Program-made: the position numbers and the translations under genes
Shown: positions 49,559 to 62,611 of the stretch, in pieces
How the letters are laid out: every line of letters begins with the position of its first letter
How positions within the stretch are numbered: the stretch's first letter is position 1
The notes under the pieces: generated by a model
Told to the model about the DNA's origin: nothing
What the model saw: only the letters and a program-made list of their open reading frames with translations
Databases searched by the model: none
Assembly (NCBI GenBank): GCA_963082875.1
Contig: OY720100.1
Coordinates: forward strand, 10,416,001-10,480,000
From: Corella eumyota
Taxonomy: Eukaryota > Chordata > Ascidiacea > Phlebobranchia > Corellidae
Reading direction: 5' to 3'
Length of the DNA: 64,000 bases

Positions 49559-52500
49559 ATTTATTTGATAAATAAAATATGGTTCGAAATTGTTTGATCC
49601 TTTTTTATAAATATAATTTATTTAGTAGGTTTATTAATTAAATTATAAATTTAAATATGAACTTTTTTATATTTAAACCTAATTTTAACAAGCGAACACG
49701 CACTCATTGATATTGTAATATAAAAGTAAACTAAATTTAAAAGCAAAATACCGATCTTAATTTTTTAGTAATCAAACAAGTATTAAAATATAATAATAAC
49801 AAAACAATTAAAACGAAAATTTTACACATTGTTTACTTATATTTTAACATTTTACTTAAATTTTCAACCAATATTTTTTACTTTAATGGACAGCGAAAAG
49901 GACGATTTTTGACGGCGACCAGAACGCTATTAAATTATTCAAGCGTTAAACTCAGACTGATTCGTTATTTTATAAAAAAACTAAAATAATGATTAAACGA
50001 TATTTAGCTAGAGTTAAATCTTCATTTTAAATAGCAACATACAAAATAATAATACCAACAACATATTAAAATTTCAGCAAATTTAATCTTTAAATTTTAA
50101 TAATAAAATATATTAATTAGTAATTAGTGACATTTAAATGTCGTTAATAGGAGGTTTGCGATTCGTTGGGATAATAACAAACATACTAAAAATTTAGAAC
50201 TTTTAGTTTTAAAGAACAAAAGTTATCGTCTTTCAAATTTTGTCAAATAAGAATAAAAACAATAATAATAATAATAATAATAATAAATATAATGACAATA
50301 ACAATATGTTTCGAAATCTAAGATTTCGAACCATAATAACTAGATTTATTTGATAAATAAAATATGGTTCGAAATCGTTTGATTCTTCTTTATAAATATA
50401 ATTTATTTAGTAGGTTTATTAAATAAATTATAAATTTAAATATTAACTTTTTTTAATTTAAACCTAATTTTAACAAACGAACACGCATTCATTGATATTG
50501 TAATATAAAAGTAAACTAAATTTAAAAGCAAAATACCGTTTTTAATTTTTGGTAATCAAACGAGTATTAAAATATAATAATAACAAAACAATTAAAAAAA
50601 AATTAAACCTAATTTTAACAAGCGAACACGCACTCATTGATATTGTAATATAAAAGTAAACTAAATTTAAAAGCAAAATACCGATCTTAATTTTTTAGTA
50701 ATCAAACAAGTATTAAAATATAATAATAACAAAACAATTAAAACAAAAATTTTACACATTTTTTACTTATATTTTAACATTTTACTTAAATTTTCAACTA
50801 ATATTTTTTACTTTAATGGACAGCGAAAAGGACGATTTTTGACGGCGACCAGAACGCTATTAAATTATTCAAGCGTTAAACTCACACTGATTCGTTATTT
50901 TATAAAAAAACTAAAATAATGATTAAACGATATTTAGCTAGAGTTAAATCTTCATTTTAAATAGCAACATACAAAATAATAATACCAGCAACATATTAAA
51001 ATTTCAGAAAATTTAATCTTTTAATTTTAATAATAAAATATATTAATTAGTAATTAGTGATAATTAAAAGTTGTAAATAGGAGGTTTGCGATTCGTTGGG
51101 ATAATAACAAACATACTAAAAATTTAGAACTTTTAGTTTTAAAGAACAAAAGTTATTCGATTTCAAAATTCGGATTAGTAAGAATAAAAATAAAAATAAT
51201 AATAAATATACGGACAATAACAATATGTTTCGAAATCTAAGATTTCGAACCATAATAATAATAACTAGAGTTAAATCTTCATTTTAAATAGCAACATACA
51301 AAATAATATTACCAACAACATATTAAAATTTCAGAAAATTTAATCTTTAAATTTTAATAATAAAATATATTAATTAGTAATTAGTGACATTTAAATGTCG
51401 TTAATAGGAGGTTTGCGATTCGTTGGGATAATAACAAACATACTAAAAATTTAGAACTTTTAGTTTTAAAGAACAAAAGTTATCGTCTTTCAAAATTCGT
51501 CAAATAAGAATAAAAACAATAACTAGATTTATTTGATAAATAAAATATGGTTCGAAATTATTTGATTCTTTTTTATAAATATAATTTATTTAGTAGGTTT
51601 ATTAATTAAATTATAAATTTAAATATAAACTTTTGTATATTTAAACCTAATTTTAACAAGCGAACACGCACTTATTGATATTGTAATATAAAAGTAAACT
51701 AAATTTAAAAGCAAAATACCGATCTTAATTTTTTAGTAATCAAACAAGTATTAAAATATAATAATAACAAAACAATTAAAACAAAAATTTTACACATTTT
51801 TTACTTATATTTTAACATTTTACTTAAATTTTCAACCAATATTTTTTACTTTAATGGACAGCGAAAAGGACGATTTTTGACGGCGACCAGAACGCTATTA
51901 AATTATTCAAGCGTTAAACTCACACTGATTCATTATTTTATAAAAAACAAAAATAATGATTAAACGATATTTAGCTAGAGTTAAATCTTCATTTTAAATA
52001 GCAACATACAAAATAATAATACCAACAACATATTAAAATTTCAGCAAATTTAATCTTTAAATTTTAATAATAAAATATATTAATTAGTAATTAGTGATAA
52101 TTAAATGTCGTTAATAGGAGGTTTGCGATTCGTTGGGATAATAACAAACATACTAAAAATTTAGAACTTTTAGTTTTAAAGAACAAAAGTTATCGTCTTT
52201 CAAAATTCGTCAAATAAGAATAAAAACAATAATAATAAATACTAGATTTATTTGATAAATAAAATATGGTTCGAAATTGTTTGATTTTTTTTATAAATAT
52301 AATTTATTTAGTAGGTTTATTAATTAAATTATAAATTTAAATATGAACTTTTTTATATTTAAACCTAATTTTAACAAGCGAACACGCACTCATTGATATT
52401 GTAATATAAAAGTAAACTAAATTTAAAAGCAAAATACCGATCTTAATTTTTTAGTAATCAAACAAGTATTAAAATATAATAATAACAAAACAATTAAAAC

Positions 52501-52974
52501 GAAAATTTTACACATTGTTTACTTATATTTTAACATTTTACTTAAATTTTCAACCAATATTTTTTACTTTAATGGACAGCGAAAAGGACGATTTTTGACG
52601 GCGACCAGAACGCTATTAAATTATTCAAGCGTTAAACTCAGACTGATTCGTTATTTTATAAAAAAACTAAAATAATGATTAAACGATATTTAGCTAGAGT
52701 TAAATCTTCATTTTAAATAGCAACATACAAAATAATAATACCAACAACATATTAAAATTTCAGCAAATTTAATTTTTAAATTTTAATAATAAAATATATT
52801 AATTAGTAATTAGTGACATTTAAATGTCGTTAATAGGAGGTTTGCGATTCGTTGGGATAATAACAAACATACTAAAAATTTAGAACTTTTAGTTTTAAAG
52901 AACAAAAGTTATCGTCTTTCAAAATTTGTCAAATAAGAATAAAAACAATAATAATAATAATAATAATAAATATA

Positions 52975-53106
52975 ATGACAATAACAATATGTTTCGAAAT
53001 CTAAGATTTCGAACCATAATAATGACAATAACAATATGTTTCGAAATCTAAGATTTCGAACCATAATAACAATATGTTTCGAAATCTAAGATTTCGAACC
53101 ATAATA
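52975..53106. repeat. Hairpin minisatellite block (three copies)
   Basis: Three copies of a palindromic unit, ATGTTTCGAAATCT then AGATTTCGAACCAT around a single central A, separated by AATAAT-type spacers. Similar blocks occur at about 48724-48770 (1 copy), 50283-50338 (1), 51195-51257 (1), 54553-54725 (3), 57146-57437 (5), 62385-62600 (4) and 63680-63836 (3), always at the 3' end of a unit. The copy number is what makes unit lengths differ. Confidence 0.9.
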
Positions 53107-54839
53107 ATAATAATAAATACTAGATTTATTTGATAAATAAAATATGGTTCGAAATTATTTGATTCTTTTTTATAAATATAATTTATTTAGTAGGTTTATT
53201 AATTAAATTATAAATTTAAATATAAACTTTTGTATATTTAAACCTAATTTTAACAAGCGAACACGCACTTATTGATATTGTAATATAAAAGTAAACTAAA
53301 TTTAAAAGCAAAATACCGATCTTAATTTTTTAGTAATCAAACAAGTATTAAAATATAATAATAACAAAACAATTAAAACAAAAATTTTACACATTTTTTA
53401 CTTATATTTTAACATTTTACTTAAATTTTCAACCAATATTTTTTACTTTAATGGACAGCGAAAAGGACGATTTTTGACGGCGACCAGAACGCTATTAAAT
53501 TATTCAAGCGTTAAACTCACACTGATTCATTATTTTATAAAAAACAAAAATAATGATTAAACGATATTTAGCTAGAGTTAAATCTTCATTTTAAATAGCA
53601 ACATACAAAATAATAATACCAACAACATATTAAAATTTCAGCAAATTTAATCTTTAAATTTTAATAATAAAATATATTAATTAGTAATTAGTGATAATTA
53701 AATGTCGTTAATAGGAGGTTTGCGATTCGTTGGGATAATAACAAACATACTAAAAATTTAGAACTTTTAGTTTTAAAGAACAAAAGTTATCGTCTTTCAA
53801 AATTCGTCAAATAAGAATAAAAACAATAATAATAAATACTAGATTTATTTGATAAATAAAATATGGTTCGAAATCGTTTGATTCTTTTTTATAAATATAA
53901 TTTATTTAGTAGGTTTATTAATTAAATTATAAATTTAAATATTAACTTTTTTAAATTTAAACCTAATTTTAACAAGCGAACACGCACTTATTGATATTGT
54001 AATATAAAAGTAAACTAAATTTAAAAGCAAAATACCGTTCTTAATTTTTGGTAATCAAACGAGTATTAAAATATAATAATAACAAAACAATTAAAAAAAA
54101 AATTTTACACATTTTCTACTTATACTTTAACATTTTACTTAAATTTTCAACCAATATATTTTACTTTAATGGACAGCGAAAAGGACGATTTTTGACGGCG
54201 ACCAGAACGCTATTAAATTATTCAAGCGTTAAACTCACACTGATTCGTTATTTTATAAAAAAACTAAAATAATGATTAAATGATATTTAGCTAGAGTTAA
54301 ATCTTCATTTTAAATAGCAACATACAAAATAATAATACCAACAATATATTAAAATTTCAGAAAATTTAATCTTTAAATTTTAATAATAAAATATATTAAT
54401 TAGTAATTAGTGACATTTAAATGTCGTAAATAGGAGGTTTGCGATTCGTTGGGATAATAACAAACATACTAAAAATTTAGAACTTTTACTTTTAAAGAAC
54501 AAAAGTTATCGTCTTTCAAAATTTGTCAAATAAGAATAAAAACAATAATAATAAATATAATGACAATAACAATATGTTTCGAAATCTAAGATTTCGAACC
54601 ATAATAATAAATATAATGACAATAACAATATGTTTCGAAATCTAAGATTTCGAACCATAATAATAATAATAAATACACTGACAATAACAATATGTTTCGA
54701 AATCTAAGATTTCGAACCATAATAATAATAATAAATACTAGATTTATTTGATAAATAAAATATGGTTCGAAATCGTTTGATTCTTTTTATAAATATAATT
54801 TATTTAGTAAGTTTATTAAATAAATTATAAATTTAAATA

Positions 54840-55705
54840 CTAGAACAATAGAAATAAAACTAGTCCAGACCCGCGACCTTAAAATTAAGTTAGACCCTAG
54901 AACAATAGAAATAAAACTAGTCCAGTCCGGCGACCCTAAAAATAAGAAAAGATAAAACTTAATAAACAAAGAAAAAATAAAGCATAACCAACGCGATAAA
55001 AATTCATTTAACCAACACAAAATTCCAATTTATGTATTAAACTTTATAATATAATTATCGAATAAATGTTCTTTGCACAATATTATGGAGATTTTATAAA
55101 ATTTACCATTTGTATCATGATTTTAAATCAATAAAAATGTAACAACCAAATATTGATTTGATTTTTAATAAAAAACAAGCAATTAATATTTATTATAAAC
55201 AACCAAAAATTAATTTTTATACCGTTTTTGAGTAGAAACTTTTACACACATTTAACTTAGATTTTCATATTTTACTTATACTTTCAACCAATACTTTTTA
55301 CTTCAACTCAGACAGAGAAAAAGACGATATTTGACGGCGACCAGAACGCTATTAAATCATTCAAGCGTTAAACTCACTCTGATCCATTATTTTATAAATA
55401 AACCCAAAATAATTAAACGATAATTAGCTAAAGTTAAATATTTATTTTAAACAGCAACATACAAAATAATAATAATAATAGCAACAACATATTAAAATTT
55501 CAGAAAATTTAACATTTAAATTTTAATAATAAAATATATTAATTAGTAATTAGTGATAATTAAATGTCGTAAATAGGAGGTTTGCGATTCGTTGGGATAA
55601 TAACAAACATACTAAAAATTTAGAACTTTTAGATTTAAAGAACAAAAGTTATCGTCTTTCAAAATTCTGTCTAGAAAGAATAAAAACAATAATAATAATA
55701 ACTAG
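54840..55705 (+). repeat. Divergent subfamily unit B
   Basis: Matches the unit at 48777 nearly throughout. Its start is preceded by a short doubled stretch (CTAGAACAATAGAAATAAAA, twice) with CTAG at 54840, 54860 and 54897. It interrupts a normal unit whose first ~100 bp begin at 54742. Confidence 0.75.
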
Positions 55706-57441
55706 ATTTATTTGATAAATAAGATATGGTTCGAAATTGTTTGATTTTTTTTATAAATATAATTTATTTAGTAGGTTTATTAATTAAATTATAAATTTAA
55801 ATATGAACTTTTTTATATTTAAACCTAATTTTAACAAGCGAACACGCACTCATTGATATTGTAATATAAAAGTAAACTAAATTTAAAAGCAAAATACCGA
55901 TCTTAATTTTTTAGTAATCAAACAAGTATTAAAATATAATAATAACAAAACAATTAAAACTAAAATTTTACACATTGTTTACTTATATTTTAACATTTTA
56001 CTTAAATTTTCAACCAATTTTTTTTACTTTAATGGACAGCGAAAAGGACGATTTTTGACGGCGACCAGAACGCTATTAAATTATTCAAGCGTTAAACTCA
56101 CACTGATTTGTTATTTTATAAAAAAACTAAAATAATGATTAAACGATATTTAGCTAGAGTTAAATCTTCATTTTAAATAGCAACATACAAAATAATAATA
56201 CCAACAACATATTAAAATTTCAGCAAATTTAATCTTTAAATTTTAATAATAAAATATATTAATTAGTAATTAGTGACATTTAAATGTCGTTAATAGGAGG
56301 TTTGCGATTCGTTGGGATAATAACAAACATACTAAAAATTTAGAACTTTTAGTTTTAAAGAACAAAAGTTATCGTCTTTCAAAATTTGTCAAATAAGAAT
56401 AAAAACAATAATAACTAGATTTATTTGATAAATAAAATATGGTTCGAAATTATTTGATTCTTTTTTATAAATATAATTTATTTAGTAGGTTTATTAATTA
56501 AATTATAAATTTAAATATAAACTTTTGTATATTTAAACCTAATTTTAACAAGCGAACACGCACTTATTGATATTGTAATATAAAAGTAAACTAAATTTAA
56601 AATCAAAATACCGATCTTAATTTTTTAGTAATCAAACAAGTATTAAAATATAATAATAACAAAACAATTAAAACAAAAATTTTACACATTTTTTACTTAT
56701 ATTTTAACATTTTACTTAAATTTTCAACCAATATTTTTTACTTTAATGGACAGCGAAAAGGACGATTTTTGACGGCGACCAGAACGCTATTAAATTATTC
56801 AAGCGTTAAACTCACACTGATTCATTATTTTATAAAAAACAAAAATAATGATTAAACGATATTTAGCTAGAGTTAAATCTTCATTTTAAATAGCAACATA
56901 CAAAATAATAATACCAACAACATATTAAAATTTCAGCAAATTTAATCTTTAAATTTTAATAATAAAATATATTAATTAGTAATTAGTGATAATTAAATGT
57001 CGTTAATAGGAGGTTTGCGATTCGTTGGGATAATAACAAACATACTAAAAATTCAGAACTTTTAGTTTTAAAGAACAAAAGTTATCGTCTTTCAAAATTT
57101 GTCAAATAAGAATAAAAACAATAATAATAATAATAATAATAATAAATATAATGACAATAACAATATGTTTCGAAATCTAAGATTTCGAACCATAATAATA
57201 ATAATAATAAATATAATGACAATAACAATATGTTTCGAAATCTAAGATTTCGAACCATAATAAATACACTGACAATAACAATATGTTTCGAAATCTAAGA
57301 TTTCGAACCATAATAATAATAATAATAATAATAAATACACTGACGATAACAATATGTTTCGAAATCTAAGATTTCGAACCATAATAAATATAATGACAAT
57401 AACAATATGTTTCGAAATCTAAGATTTCGAACCATAACTAG

Positions 57442-58300
57442 ATTTATTTGATAAATAAAAAATGGTTCGAAATTATTTGATTATTTTTACAATTAATCTT
57501 TATTGTAAATAAATTTATAGACAAACATTACCTTATTAAAAATATTGACTAAACTAATTAACCAAATATTACGTATACCTTTTTTAATTATTACACTAAC
57601 AAATTAAAAATTTTTCTTTGTTAATTTTTCTTATGGAATAAACAAGCATTTAAATATGATAAACATACAAAAGTTAATTTTTGAACTCGTTTTTATGTAA
57701 ATCATATCATAATATACGATTGACCAAGATTTAAAAAATAATAACAAGTTTTAAATTTTAATAAACAAACACCTATAGCTTGGTAATTAGCATTAAAAAT
57801 TAAAATTTTAATTCATTTTTAAGTTACCAATATCATGATATACAATTAAACAAAATTTAAAAAATAAATAACAATCTTTAAATTTCAATAAACAAACACC
57901 TATTAATTAGTAATTAGTGATAAAAATTAAAAGTTTAATTTATTTTTGAGTTACTAAAATCATGATATACAATTGACCAAGATTTGAAAAACTAATAACA
58001 ATCTTTAAATTTTAATAAACAAACACCTATTAATTAGTTTTAGTGATAAAAATTGAAATTTTAATTTATTTTTGAGTTACTAATATTATGATATACAATT
58101 GACCAAGATTTGAAGAATTAATAACAATCTTAAAATTTTAATAAATAAACAAGCAATTAGTAATAATTAAATTTTGAGAATAGGAGGATTGGAACACAAT
58201 ATTATTATAAACAACCTACTAAAATTTTAGAACTTTATATATACAAGATCAAAAGTTATTCTATTTCAAAATTCAAAAAAGTAAGAATAAAAATAACTAG
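57442..58300 (+). repeat. Long-type Helitron-like unit with ~125-bp internal repeats
   Basis: It keeps the unit start and the CTAG end but has a different interior: repeated ~125-bp blocks marked by ATCATGATATACAATTGACC and TTAGTAATTAGTGATA. The last part resembles the short type only loosely. Confidence 0.75.
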
Positions 58301-61300
58301 ATTTATTTGATTAACAAAATATGGTTCGAAATCATTTAATTATTTTTAAAATTAATCTCTATTAATAAATAAATTTATGCATAAACATTACTTAATTAAG
58401 AATCCTAACTAAATTAATTAATTAAATGTTAGGTATGTAATTGTTGGACTAAGGAAATTTTAGAACAAAATTATTTTAAAAATTTTAAAATACTAATCTT
58501 TAATTTTTTAATCAACAAACAATTAATTAAATATACTTAACAAACAAAAATTAATTTTTTAACCCAGTTTTAAGTTGTTGATATCAGAATATACATTATA
58601 CAAGGTTTTGAAAGCTTACAATTGATTCTTAATTTTTAATAAATAAACAAGCATTTAAATATAATAAACAAACAAAAATTATTTTTTATATATGTTTTTA
58701 TTTACTAATATTATGAAATACATTATATTTAATATTGAATGCTTAATATCAAACTTTAATTTTTAATAAACAAACAAGCATTTAAATATAATAAACAAAC
58801 AAAAGTTAAATTTTTAATCCATTTTTGAGTTATTAATACTATGATATATAACTGACCAAAATTTAACAACATAATAACGATATCTAAATTTTAATAAACA
58901 AACACCCATTAATTAGTAATTAGTGATATTTAAATTATCAAAATAGGAGAATTGAAACACAACATGATAATAAACAACATACTAAACGATGATTTTATCT
59001 ATGCCCCCACTGTTGCTTTCCCTCATACCTACTTGCTCCTCATCTGTAATTTAATTTTAAACATTATAAATAAGATAAATAAATGTAAAGAAATAATTAT
59101 TAAAAATAAAGCTTTAACTAGCTTGATAAATCATTTTATGTTTTACTATTTATTGGGTTAAGATAAAATTACAAATAAAGTATACTTAAAATCTTATACC
59201 TGAATCTTCATCTCCATTTAACGTTTCTTGTTCAACCTCAGGATTCCATTCCAATAATTGTGCTTCATCAATCTCTATATCTGTAAAAAAAAGTCATTAG
59301 AAGTCTGGTTAATTAAAGTTTTATAAAAAAAAAACATGGTCGGTGTTCAAAATTATTTGTACAAAAATAAAATTTATCGCGGTAATTAAAATGCAAAATC
59401 CCCGCTGTTTTAAAAAAAAAATTTTGGCCGAAGTGTCCGGGGGCCGAAGTGTCTGGCATTCATTGCAAATAATATTAAATTGCTTTTAAGCAGCCAGCCA
59501 AGTTATTGGCAGTCAGACAGTTTAAGTAACAAAATCTTATATACGCTCACTAGCCTACAATTTTATTTGTCCGTTTAGGTAATTCTTACCTAATTTCTAG
59601 ACTTGTTTTGTAAATAAAAGGCTTGTTTGGTAAATTTTTGTTAAAACATGTTCACCTAGAGATATTAAGGAACTTTAAAGCGCGAAAAAACTAAACAAAA
59701 ACTAAGTTAAAAAACGTCTGTGCCATTGTTACGTCATTATTTACTAAATTGGCGTCACCTTACGTTTGAAAGATGATTATTAATTACAAGCGCTTTATAG
59801 CAACTTAAGATATAACGTCTGGTGTGTTTATTACGCTTAATATTATTTGGGATTTTATGTAAAAAATGGTAGAATAAAAAAATAAAACTCTACATATTTT
59901 AAATAAATATTAAGCTATAGGCTACATACACATTATCAAATAAATTAGCTAACATGTTACTAACCTTTATATGCCGGATGGTTTTCTTTTAGATATTTTA
60001 ACCAGATGCGAATGTTTTGTACGCTGACGTAACGATATAAATGATGACCTTTGTACTTGAGTTTTCGTTTCAGCTTGACCCTGATAAAGGTATCATCATT
60101 TAGGGATCGCGGCAAAACTTTTGCGGTTTCTTCTACGTCACTCCGAACGCAAATGACTGGACCATGAACACCTTTCGAAACTACTTTCATAAAATGAATG
60201 ACTGGGGATATGAGATGTCTTTCCAAGTCATTTAACGCTGGAAGATCTGGTGCAGGTAAAGCAAAATTGTTCACATAGGCTTGAGGTGGAATGGAATCCT
60301 TTAAAAGATGCCGTTTGCAGGTTGAACAGATCCATTTGAGGCCATCATGTTGCAACTTGGTAGTACAGGCGTGAGCTCGGTGTCTCATCACATTTAATTC
60401 AACCACGGGATCCCTCCAAAAAACGCGATGGCAAATATTACAAGGATATCACACATTTTCCTTGATTTAACTCGAAACAATTTGATTGCGGCGTCGACGT
60501 TTTGACTTTGTGCAGATTTAACCTTTTTGTATTGTTTTTTTCTTTTTTTTGAGGGTTGCTCGGGTTTTAACATATTGTATTCGGAATTTTTATTGATCGT
60601 GTATGACGGATTTATTCTGTATTTTAATGTGGTCTTCTGTTTTGTGTAAGCGGGGTTTGTTCTGTACTTTTCCTGTGTTATCTTCTTCGTGTATTCGGGA
60701 TTGGTTCTGTACTTTTCCTGTGTTATCTTTTTCGTGTATTTGGGATTGGTTCTGTGCTTTTCCTGTGTTATCTTCTTCTGATACTCGGGATTGGTTCTGT
60801 ATTCTTAATATAAGCTGGAATCGTCTTGTAACTCAGTCGGGTTCTCCTTTTAGTATCTTCGGGATTTTCATTATAACGTGAAATCATCTTGCTAATAGTG
60901 TACTGCGGGTTTTTCGAATATGCATCGCGGCTCGTCTGTTTCTTTTTCTCGGGACTTTCTTAATAATTTTTCTTGGCATTGTCTTTAAAGTACTGTGGAT
61001 TGGTTAGGTACCTTTCACGATCTCTTTGCGAATACAACGACTTGCTTTCTAGATAATATTTCCTCTTACTTTCGGGCCTCTTGAGAGGATCTTCTGAACT
61101 AGTTTTACTAGCTGCTTTTAAAGCTCTCCTTTTTCTTTTTTGATCAATCATAATTTGATTGTGAGATTTACGTTTTGGCATTGTAATAATTTGATAAAAT
61201 AATATATTTGAGATAAAACTGTGCTGAAATATAAATTAAATAACTTGTTATGCTTTATATAATACAAACAGCTGTACGTTGTTTTATATAAAATTATCTT

Positions 61301-61448
61301 TTTAAAGTTGCTTTGTTTAGTAAACATAAAAATTATACAATAGGCGCCGTTAACAGAAAAAAATAGCGTGTAACTAAATAAATAAGTTAAAGAACTAGCT
61401 TAAAACTAAATAAATAACTAAAAAAACAAGCGTATAAAACTAAACTAG
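58301..61448 (+). mobile_element. Long array member carrying a decayed Helitron coding region
   Basis: Bounded by the standard CTAG|ATTTATTTGAT start and by CTAG at 61445-61448. The first ~685 bp are long-type unit sequence; from about 58987 to 61440 the sequence is unlike other units and contains Helitron-type protein-coding DNA on the minus strand. No 3' hairpin is visible at its right end. It is the best candidate in the window for a derivative of the autonomous parent. Confidence 0.7.
58987..61181 (-). pseudogene. Helitron protein, N-terminal part (decayed)
   Basis: Minus strand. 60962-61181: a basic start (MPKRKSHNQIMIDQKRKRR) followed by a motif like YLTNPQYFKDNAKK. Further copies of a NPEYxKK-type repeat follow in other frames down to about 60600. 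59965-60440: a 146-aa open domain with CNICHRVFW, ICSTCKR, IPPQAYVNN, LERHLISPVIHFMK and LPRSLNDDTFIRVKLKRKL. This looks like the cysteine-containing DUF6570-type domain that precedes the Rep region in animal Helitron proteins. It then continues across short introns to 59200-59280 (DIEIDEAQLLEWNPEVEQ) and about 58987-59045. The frame is broken: a TGA lies just upstream of CNIC, and the repeat region has stops and shifts. The Rep nuclease and helicase parts are absent. Confidence 0.7.
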
Positions 61449-62611
61449 ATTTATTTGATAAATAAAATATGGTTCGAAATTATTTGATTATTTTTAACAT
61501 AAATTTTTATAAATAAAAAAAGATATGCATAAACATTAACTAAGAATATTACAAACCTTTGATTTTTAATAAACAAACAAGCATTTATATATATAATACA
61601 AACAAAAACTAATATTTAACCCAGTTTTAAGTTGGTGATATTAGGATATAAATTATAGTAAATTTTAAGTTCTTAAAATTGATTTTTATTAAATAAACAA
61701 GCATTTAAATATGATAAATAAACAAAAATTATTTTTCTAATATGTTTTTTAATTACTTATATTATAAAATACATCATACCAAATTTTTAATGCTTAATAT
61801 CAAACTTTAATTTTTAATTAACAAACCAGCATTTAAATATAAAAAAACAAACAAGAATTATTTTTTAATTCATTTTCGAATTATAAATATTATAAGATAA
61901 AACCGACCAAAATTTAAAAACCTAATAACAATCTTTAAGTTTAAATAAACAAACACCTATTAATTAGTAATTAGTGACCAAAATTAAAATTTAATTCGTT
62001 TTTGAGTTACTAATATCATGATATACAATTGACAAAAATTTAAAAAATTAATAACAACCTTTAAATTTTAATAAACAAACACCTATTATTAAGTAATTAG
62101 TGATAAAAATTAAAATTTTAATTTATTTTTGAGTTAGTAATATCATAATATACAATTGACCAAGATTTAAAAAATTAATAAAAACTTTTAAATTTTAATA
62201 AACAAACACCTATTAATCAGTAATTAGTGATAATTAAATGTCGTAAATAGGAGGTTTGCGATTCGTTGGGATAATAACAAACATACTAAAAATTTAGAAC
62301 TTTTAGTTTTAAAGAACAAAAGTTATCGTCTTTCAAAATTCGTCAAATAAGAATAAAAACAATAATAATAATAATAATAAATATAATGACAATAACAATA
62401 TGTTTCGAAATCTAAGATTTCGAACCATAATAATAAATATAATGACAATAACAATATGTTTCGAAATCTAAGATTTCGAACCATAATAAATATAATGACA
62501 ATAACAATATGTTTCGAAATCTAAGATTTCGAACCATAATAATAAATATAATGACAATAACAATATGTTTCGAAATTTAAGATTTCGAACCATAATAATA
62601 ATAATAACTAG
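61449..62611 (+). repeat. Long-type unit with short-type 3' end
   Basis: The interior is of the long type (three ~125-bp blocks), but the 3' third from about 62229 (AGGAGGTTTGCGATTCGTTG) matches short-type units almost exactly and ends in four hairpin copies. A mosaic, best explained by exchange between unit types. Confidence 0.75.

Larger units (their letters stand above)
47298..57441 (+). repeat. Short-type Helitron-like units
   Basis: Around a dozen units sharing a body with a GC-richer core (GGACAGCGAAAAGGACGA, then TTTGACGGCGACCAGAACGC) and a 3' block AGGAGGTTTGCGATTCGTTG. Identity between neighbours is very high, with some pairs nearly indistinguishable over hundreds of bases (48001-48770 and 49559-50260; 51527-52245 and 53124-53842), which indicates recent amplification or gene conversion. 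Open frames in it repeat unit after unit and are interrupted in many copies, so I do not call genes. A truncated copy starts inside a unit at an internal CTAG (51265). Confidence 0.85.

Noticed and set aside
48674-55020. Open frames (e.g. 54048-54272 plus, 48674-48880 and 54787-55020 minus) that recur in the array
   Set aside because: They recur with the repeat unit, are interrupted in sister units and have no codon character; treated as repeat by-products.
57146-57437. Palindromic, regularly spaced repeats considered as a CRISPR-like array
   Set aside because: The spacers are AAT microsatellite and near-identical between repeats, and the genome is an intron-bearing animal; the repeat is the terminal hairpin of the Helitron-like unit.
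58952-59161. 69-aa plus-strand open frame
   Set aside because: It is antisense to the minus-strand Helitron exon at about 58987-59045 and otherwise AT-rich low-complexity sequence.
60603-60881. 92-aa plus-strand open frame with repeated CTFPVLS-like units
   Set aside because: It is the antisense reading of the NPEYxK repeat region of the Helitron protein.
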